Shown here piece by piece: positions 60,601-64,000 of a DNA stretch of 64,000 nt (the first letter of the stretch is position 1; each line of letters starts with the position of its first letter). The position numbers and the translations under genes are program-made. The stretch comes from Trichostrongylus colubriformis (taxonomy: Eukaryota > Nematoda > Chromadorea > Rhabditida > Trichostrongylidae): contig OZ022259.1 of NCBI GenBank assembly GCA_963978905.1, forward strand, positions 25,146,068 to 25,210,067. Reading direction: 5' to 3'. Below the pieces are notes generated by a model that was not told where the DNA came from, did not search any database, and saw nothing but the letters and a program-made list of their open reading frames with translations.

Positions 60601-61722
60601 CGATTCATTGTTGCTGAAATTTTTCCAGTATGCATCCTTCGCTCTCGGAGGCCTAGTGGGAAGGCGAGAAGCGTCGGTCAGCTTTTCCGTGGGATGCGCC
60701 ATGCATGGGGATTTCATCCACATTCTCAATGAATACAAACGTTTCTCCGGTCCGCATAGTGGCCGCCAACACTAGATTACGTACTTGCGATCGTAGTAAG
60801 ATATGGAAGAAGTCCATATCAGCTAATTTTCCGCTTTCATCCCACTGTTTTTGGAGTGTCCATCCACGGTGGTACCCGCTGATAGATATGCTTTCCACGA
60901 CTTATCGGTGAATTCCGGAGGTGTCTCTGTACGTGATTTCGGTGTCAGCGGACCAACAAAAGAGTTATTGGTACTGGCCGGTTTCGTTGTGAATTGCGCC
61001 ATGCATGAGGTTTCCATGATGATTAAGTTAAACTAGTTTTGGGTAAACCCATTTAGTCAATTTGATCACTTCTCCCTTTACACTTTAGACCCTTAGCCTG
61101 AGAAATTCTGCTGATCACTGCCTACCTCGACAATTACGACCCCCCCCCCCTCCTAGCGGACCAAATACGATCCCCCTGTTGAGGATTCCTCAACGGAGGC
61201 TTGACCCTGGCTGCTTCGCGACCGCACGCTGCAGTTATTGCAAATAATATAGATTATTCTTTCACGTAGAAGAGTCAGTTGGATGAGGATTATCCTTTTC
61301 ATATTGACAAGAATCTCTAAAGTCGCCGTTACAATTTGCGATTTTGCGATTCTGCGATTCGCGGTATCCGCACGCGAAGTTGTGGCACTGCACACGAATC
61401 TCAAAGTCGTAGTATCGCTAAAGTGCGAAGTCGCAAAATTGCAAAGCCGCAAAGTCTGACAGTGGCCGAAGCACCTCGATTAGTACTCCATCGATTGCCG
61501 TTTTTAGAATTTGATTTCATTTCTGTTCAATATTATCAATCTTGCTAAAAAAGATCGATAAAGGTCCTTGCAAAAAAGGATCGATAAAGGTAAATTAAAC
61601 CGAAACATTGCAGGTGTATAATCGGTGACTGTACATACAGTTTGAAAGGACCGCATACAAGCACACTGGCTTGCCATCTGAAGAAACATTCGGCGGAATA
61701 CGCCGAATTTCAGAAATTAAAG
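51259..61722 (+). CDS. BED-type zinc finger protein (5' six exons, incomplete at the 3' end)
   Basis: Six exons join without a stop into 207 residues: 51259-51324, 54406-54516, 54601-54705, 58090-58206, 59234-59346 and 61614-61722. All introns are GT..AG and the phases match (0,0,0,0,2). The ATG follows AAATCTCAG|AAG, a good nematode trans-splice acceptor. Residues 1-133 are low-complexity, rich in Ser, Pro, Ala and acidic residues. Residues about 136-207 form a BED finger: aromatic W158 and F161, ligands C172 and C177 (C-x4-C rather than the common C-x2-C), H192 and H196. BED fingers bind DNA in chromatin-associated regulators and in transposases. The basic AKKFR near the start could aid nuclear entry. 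The last donor AAG|GTTAGC is in phase, so more exons should follow beyond the window. The specific orthologue was not recognised. A domesticated hAT transposase is an alternative, since the rest of the protein is unseen. Confidence 0.82.
51975..52215. repeat. Repeat family G copy with poly-C, in intron 1
   Basis: The copy begins near GGGGGACATTCC (51989) and AGAAGGGGGAGG and ends TCATTACGATAATACCAG. It contains AGATGTTCAGATGTACGACC before a C run of 16 at 52176-52191. The block order matches 41931-42155. Confidence 0.55.
52409..53313 (+). mobile_element. Internally deleted mariner, 905 bp
   Basis: The terminal repeats TTAGGTTGGCTGATAAATTC match over 31 bases with one difference (52409-52439 and 53283-53313), and TA flanks both sides. 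An intact mariner is about 1.3 kb, so roughly 0.4 kb is missing from the middle. It lies in intron 1 of the BED-finger gene in the same orientation. The ends remain suitable for mobilisation in trans. The terminal repeat is of the nematode/insect mariner type; related elements such as bandit are known from hookworm. Confidence 0.93.
52576..53239 (+). pseudogene. mariner transposase pseudogene, frameshifted and deleted
   Basis: The reading begins MEKVALRALHLYEFHLGSST with the usual mariner N-terminal helix-turn-helix. Near 52705 the frame breaks at a stop within the WF-x-FR-x-GD region. It resumes as ESFRYGDTSLADQQHTGRP and MFGCTHQTAELHLSRMGY. A second frameshift follows near 52925 in the WTPHVLSD motif. 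After PHRKELLNNIV the sequence jumps straight to the YSPGLAPSDYHLF box, so the segment with the first two catalytic Asp (TGDE and HDNA motifs) is deleted. The third Asp (APSDYHLF) and the C-terminal RWQKVIDNDGEY remain. SPDL is mutated to SPGL. It cannot be an active enzyme. Confidence 0.93.
54406..54516 (+). CDS. BED-finger gene, exon 2
   Basis: The exon has 37 codons between CACACTTCCAG and GAG|GTACCA. The Ser/Pro/Ala-rich linker (SPDAPTAADGQSPAGPSSAR) is likely disordered. It is followed by the smallest intron, 84 bases. Confidence 0.75.
54601..54705 (+). CDS. BED-finger gene, exon 3
   Basis: The exon has 35 codons between ATGAATTTAG and AAG|GTTCGT. An acidic stretch (VEKDDEPEPG) is followed by a probable helix (NILEMISKSLLGNAFK), the only structured-looking part of the N-terminal region. 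Intron 3 is 3384 bases. Confidence 0.75.
55641..55813. mobile_element. Palindromic MITE, family A copy 2 (intron 3)
   Basis: It runs from GACTGCGTTCATACTTTGCG to CGAGTATGAACGCGGCC. The interior repeats the family layout (GTGCCGGC, TCTCTGCGTCTTCC, CGTGCCATTCTGCCTCGCTG). Confidence 0.75.
56179..56413. mobile_element. MITE, family B copy 2 (intron 3)
   Basis: The left end GTGAGTACCCTTACGTCAGG pairs with the right end CCTGACATAAGGGTACACAC. The inner blocks GAGCTATGCGCGTC-like, AGTTGGGC and ATCGCTTCGGGACCC are in the same order as copy 1. Confidence 0.75.
57641..57692. repeat. (TTTA)n microsatellite
   Basis: There are about thirteen uninterrupted TTTA units in intron 3, with a few more degenerate ones just upstream from 57613. 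The tract is likely length-variable. Confidence 0.95.
58090..58206 (+). CDS. BED-finger gene, exon 4
   Basis: The exon has 39 codons between CATTTTCAG, an ideal nematode acceptor, and GAG|GTTGGT. It encodes a Pro-rich segment (RPPRLPSVPASPVPAPIPGS) that could be a flexible spacer or an SH3/WW-type ligand. The latter is speculation. Confidence 0.78.
58800..58920. mobile_element. MITE, family A copy 3, ends decayed (intron 4)
   Basis: The interior CGGTGTCGGCGGGGCGTGGC and its inverse GCCACGCCCTGGCGGG are clear. The terminal CGTTCATACTTTG has been lost on the left. Confidence 0.6.
59234..59346 (+). CDS. BED-finger gene, exon 5 (first half of the finger)
   Basis: The exon has 113 bases, 37 codons plus two bases. 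It encodes DDWSWHRNPAAAIRSGG and then the BED opening PVWKYFVYNK. The WHRNPAAAIRSGG block is unusually ordered for a linker and may extend the DNA-contacting surface. The acceptor (ATTTTGAAG) is weaker than the others. The split codon AG|G gives R171. Confidence 0.8.
59570..59750. repeat. Family G-like repeat with two C tracts (intron 5)
   Basis: It opens with CTTCCAGGGTCAAGCGTCC. AAATACGACC is followed by C runs (59629-59639, and AATACGACCCCCC at about 59659). It ends ATGCCCCCTCCTCC..TCATTGTGACAGCACCAG, similar to the family G terminus. Another AATACGATCCCCC stretch is at 61135-61215. Confidence 0.45.
60181..60530 (+). repeat. Tandem duplication, 179-base unit (intron 5)
   Basis: A unit containing GGGGAATTTCGGAGTGTTT, GACCATAACTTCCTTCAAAC, GAGTTCGTTTGGGTGAAGCA and GAATGACTACCTGAGCTATG occurs twice (60181-60359 and 60360 to about 60525), about 95 percent alike. 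It is probably a recent duplication. Confidence 0.9.
61130..61215. repeat. Repeat fragment with poly-C and GCTTGACCCTG
   Basis: The stretch ATTACGACC with a C run (61140-61150), AATACGATCCCCC, GAGGATTCCTCAACGG and GCTTGACCCTGGCTGCTTC is repeated in pieces at about 44470-44500 and, inverted, at about 59575. Confidence 0.45.
61614..61722 (+). CDS. BED-finger gene, exon 6 (zinc ligands)
   Basis: The exon has 109 bases and holds all four presumed zinc ligands: CIIGDC (172-177) and HLKKH (192-196), with the BED-typical STLACHL helix start. It ends FQKLK|GTTAGC. Read without splicing, the frame runs 28 more codons to a stop, which I consider intronic. Confidence 0.82.
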
Positions 61723-62063
61723 GTTAGCATGGGTTTTAGCTGTTCTGTGTTCTGGAAATGTGTTTCTGGGAAAAACAAATTTTTTTCAAAAGAGGAATTC
61801 CAACGATAAATACGACAAAACCAGGATCTGCACGCGATTTTTCAGAGGAACTCCTGTTGACTGGAACTCATCCTTAAAGTTATGATCTCCACATGAGCTT
61901 TACAGATTTGAATTAGAGCGTGAATTCGTGAATCGTGAATCGAACTAAACATCCTGAGTTGTATCTATTTTGAACTAAATTAAAATTGATCATGAAATTT
62001 CACTTCAAATTTGTAAAACCTCGGTCTCGCATTATAAAATATCGAGTGAGGTATAGACCAGTG

Positions 62064-62229
62064 TGGCCGCGTTCATACTTTGTGCCGTCAGGGCGTGTCT
62101 GCGTTCACAGGCAGCGAGGCGGAGTGGCATGGGGAGATGCAGAGGCGAAGCAGGCAGCGTGGCACAGGGGGAAACGCAGAGACACGCAGCCACGCCCTGC
62201 CGCCGGCACCGCAAGTATGATCGCGGCCT
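62064..62229. mobile_element. Palindromic MITE, family A copy 4
   Basis: TGGCCGCGTTCATACTTTGT and AAGTATGATCGCGGCCTA are near-perfect inverse ends, and GGGCGTGTCTGCG is answered by CGCAGCCACGCCC. This is one of the best preserved copies. Confidence 0.8.
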
Positions 62230-62300
62230 AACGGTTTATTGGTATTGCATTGTTCTCCTCTAGGCCAACTACGATGACATGCCAATGGCTTCAACGGAGC

Positions 62301-62527
62301 GGGTGTGTACCTTTATGTCCGGATTTCGCACCGCACCATGTCGCTAGACGAGCTAAAGGCGCTATGTTGTTGGGTCGTAAAGCGATTACAAGTGAACTGC
62401 GTATCGCGCCCCTAGCATTAGCGTGTAATCGTTCTAAGACCCAACTATCGCGACGTGCATAGCTCGCACACACTGCGTTGCATGCCGCTCGTCGTCGTGC
62501 GACATCCTGACATACGGGTACACACTC
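62301..62527. mobile_element. MITE, family B copy 3 (inverted relative to copies 1 and 2)
   Basis: The ends are GGGTGTGTACCTTTATGTCC and CCTGACATACGGGTACACAC. The core reads in the opposite direction to the other two: TTGTTGGGTCGTAAAGCGAT precedes CGTTCTAAGACCCAACTATCG. Confidence 0.75.
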
Positions 62528-62607
62528 CAACAATGCTAGCATGCCTACCAAGCTCACAATGCCGACCATGCTCACAACAGAAACTGGGGTTCACTATCAT
62601 GATTTTC

Positions 62608-62747
62608 TTCGGAGTTCGCGATTTACACGTATCATTCACCTAATCGATACGTATCTTATCCTTCCCGCCTTGATCGCGCGATCTTCTGTGCTCAATCGAT
62701 ATGCATCTCTTTCCTTCCGCTAGAATTGCGAACTCCGATCAATGCCT
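62608..62747. mobile_element. Small palindromic MITE with ATCGATACGTATC core
   Basis: The end TTCGGAGTTCGCGATTTA is answered by TAGAATTGCGAACTCCGAT. Inside are AATCGATACGTATCTTATCC and CAATCGATATGCATCTC. It is related to the inverted pair near 30.9-31.1 kb. Confidence 0.6.
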
Positions 62748-62780
62748 AACCCTGATGTATGTCGGTTTAACTAACAGGTA

Positions 62781-62953
62781 AGGCCGCGTTCATACTTTGC
62801 GGTGCCTCTAACAGGACGTGGTTGCGTGTTTCTGTGTCTTCGCCTGTGCCACCCTGCCTCATTGCCCGCATCCTCTCTGCACCTCCCCTAGTGCCACTCT
62901 GCCTCGTTGCCTGTGAACCGGTCACCCTGCCGACGCTGAGTATAAACGTGGCG
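62781..62953. mobile_element. Palindromic MITE, family A copy 5
   Basis: It starts AGGCCGCGTTCATACTTTGC and ends GAGTATAAACGTGGCG. The interior matches copy 2 most closely (GTTTCTGTGTCTTCGCC, CCTCTCTGCACCTCCCC). Confidence 0.75.
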
Positions 62954-63195
62954 TAACTGACGCGCGCGATTACGTAGCGGTACGTCGCAGCTGGGTAGAG
63001 ATTGCTACAGCAGTATTGTGTAACTCTTCGCTATGAGTGATAGTTATAGAATTTACCAGCAAAAATTACTCTTAGTTGAAAACCATCCAAATTTCATGAT
63101 CAATTTCATGATCGTCTACAAGGCCACATTTTGAGATAGGTACTTGCGTATTCCAAAGGATTTGCTATGTCTCTTCATCGCTTTTTGTCCTGGAT

Positions 63196-63654
63196 ATGAG
63201 ACGGAGAAAAACTATCGTGTTCTCCTCGGATAGCCCACTGAATATATTACTACGACTACAAGGCGACTCAGACCCAATAAATCAGCGCGACATTTATCAA
63301 ATTCACGCTTCGTCCGCTCATGGTTTATGGTTGTATATTGTTAGGACAGAAAATCGCGCGGCGTGCGACGATCGCGCACGATTCGTCCAATTCCGATTGC
63401 GCCATTCCGGGGCAGCGCATTTGCGCCAGGGCTACAGTGTTCCCACAGGATGGGATCTTCTGTTGTACTCATATCTCTCGTTAAGTTCATACACCCCACG
63501 GTTTCTCTCGTTAAGTTCATACACCCCATGGTTTATATCACATACAAATGTATGGTGATGCTTGATGAGCGCTATAGAATTTGGGGAAGCTCACCTTTGA
63601 GGCCTTTTTCTTTGAAAACTCTTTGCAAAGTACTCCGTATCAAAGAAAATTAAA
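63196..63654. other. No supported gene; 27-base tandem pair
   Basis: CGTTAAGTTCATACACCCC with flanking TCTCT/GGTTT is present twice at 63479-63534. A 120-codon open frame crosses it and carries no recognisable domain. It could include the next BED-gene exon, but no acceptor-donor pair in phase 0 stood out. Confidence 0.35.
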
Positions 63655-63985
63655 GACAGCATTAGGGGTAATGCGGTAATGGAGAGATCCCTTCAAGTAG
63701 CCACTCACATGGTAGTCCTGGGCCCAAGAAGGCTATCTGTGGCGAAATCCTGGTGAAAAGCGTCCCTCCGAGCTGTAGAAACCCTGCAAAATGCGGCAAC
63801 CGTGCAGCGGTTCCGCCTCTTGGATACAACGATCCCGCCTCCCGATGACGTAATTCCCGATTGACTGGAGTGGGAGCGGTCAAGGAGATGCGGCAGGATC
63901 GAAGGTTTTGCGGCACGCTTTCGCAGTTTTAGCTCGAAGGTCTCTTCAAAAAATAGATGTTGTCGTATTTCCAAACATTCCCTTG
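63655..63985 (-). repeat. Dispersed repeat E, copy 2
   Basis: This is the inverse of 35820-36155. It starts AAAGACAGCATTAGGGGTAA and includes GATCCCGCCTCCCGATGACG and CTTTCGCAGTTTTAGCTCGA. It reaches almost to the window edge, so its outer end may be cut. Confidence 0.6.
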
Positions 63986-64000
63986 TGTTTACGTGACAAC

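Noticed and set aside
60653..61017. Overlapping minus-strand frames sharing GCGCCATGCATG motifs
   Set aside because: The frames overlap in different phases and are antisense inside intron 5. They may be an old repeat, but no second copy was found.

Overview
The window looks like nuclear DNA from a nematode, most likely a clade V parasite such as a hookworm or a related strongylid. Supporting signs are a gene of small exons (66-117 bases) with GT..AG introns, one of them only 84 bases, a nematode-type trans-splice acceptor just before its ATG, Tc1/mariner elements of the maT (DD37D) and mariner (DD34D) types, and a very high load of palindromic MITE-like repeats. The species is an inference. 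There is no sign of bacterial operons, CRISPR arrays, rRNA or intact tRNA genes.

One host gene is well supported. It is on the plus strand at 51259-61722 and runs off the readable model at the right side. Six exons join in frame into 207 residues: a low-complexity Ser/Pro/Ala-rich N-terminus followed by a BED-type zinc finger (W158, F161, C172, C177, H192, H196). At least one further exon should lie beyond 61722. Its introns hold a deleted mariner, MITEs of several families, a (TTTA)n microsatellite and a 179-base tandem duplication.

The best preserved mobile element is at 17255-18535: a complete 1281-bp maT-type transposon with identical 26-bp terminal repeats, a TA target duplication and an uninterrupted 336-codon transposase with all three catalytic Asp. 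A second mariner (52409-53313, in intron 1 of the BED gene) has good ends but its transposase is frameshifted and lacks the first two catalytic Asp. Smaller relics are a mariner 3' end (14631-14775) and a CR1-like reverse transcriptase fragment (26200-26580).

The rest of the first 51 kb has no gene I can call with confidence. It is built from dispersed repeats, several with one copy in the left half and another near the BED gene. The most striking is a 1.29-kb foldback (5865-7154) whose arms contain eight copies of a small hairpin motif about 150 bases apart. Others are palindromic MITE families A, B, C and D, tRNA-like SINEs, two-copy families E and F, and a family (G) that carries a poly-C/poly-G tract inside it. 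At least twenty G or C runs of 10 or more bases occur across the window. Between repeats are AT-rich stretches and a few GC-rich, apparently single-copy islands (about 33.4-34.7, 38.5-39.9, 43.8-44.2 and 46.6-47.3 kb) with short tetranucleotide arrays, which could be regulatory or first-exon regions. A few weak candidate exons (2293-2418, 3018-3186, 16168-16458, 45309-45413) are listed with low confidence.
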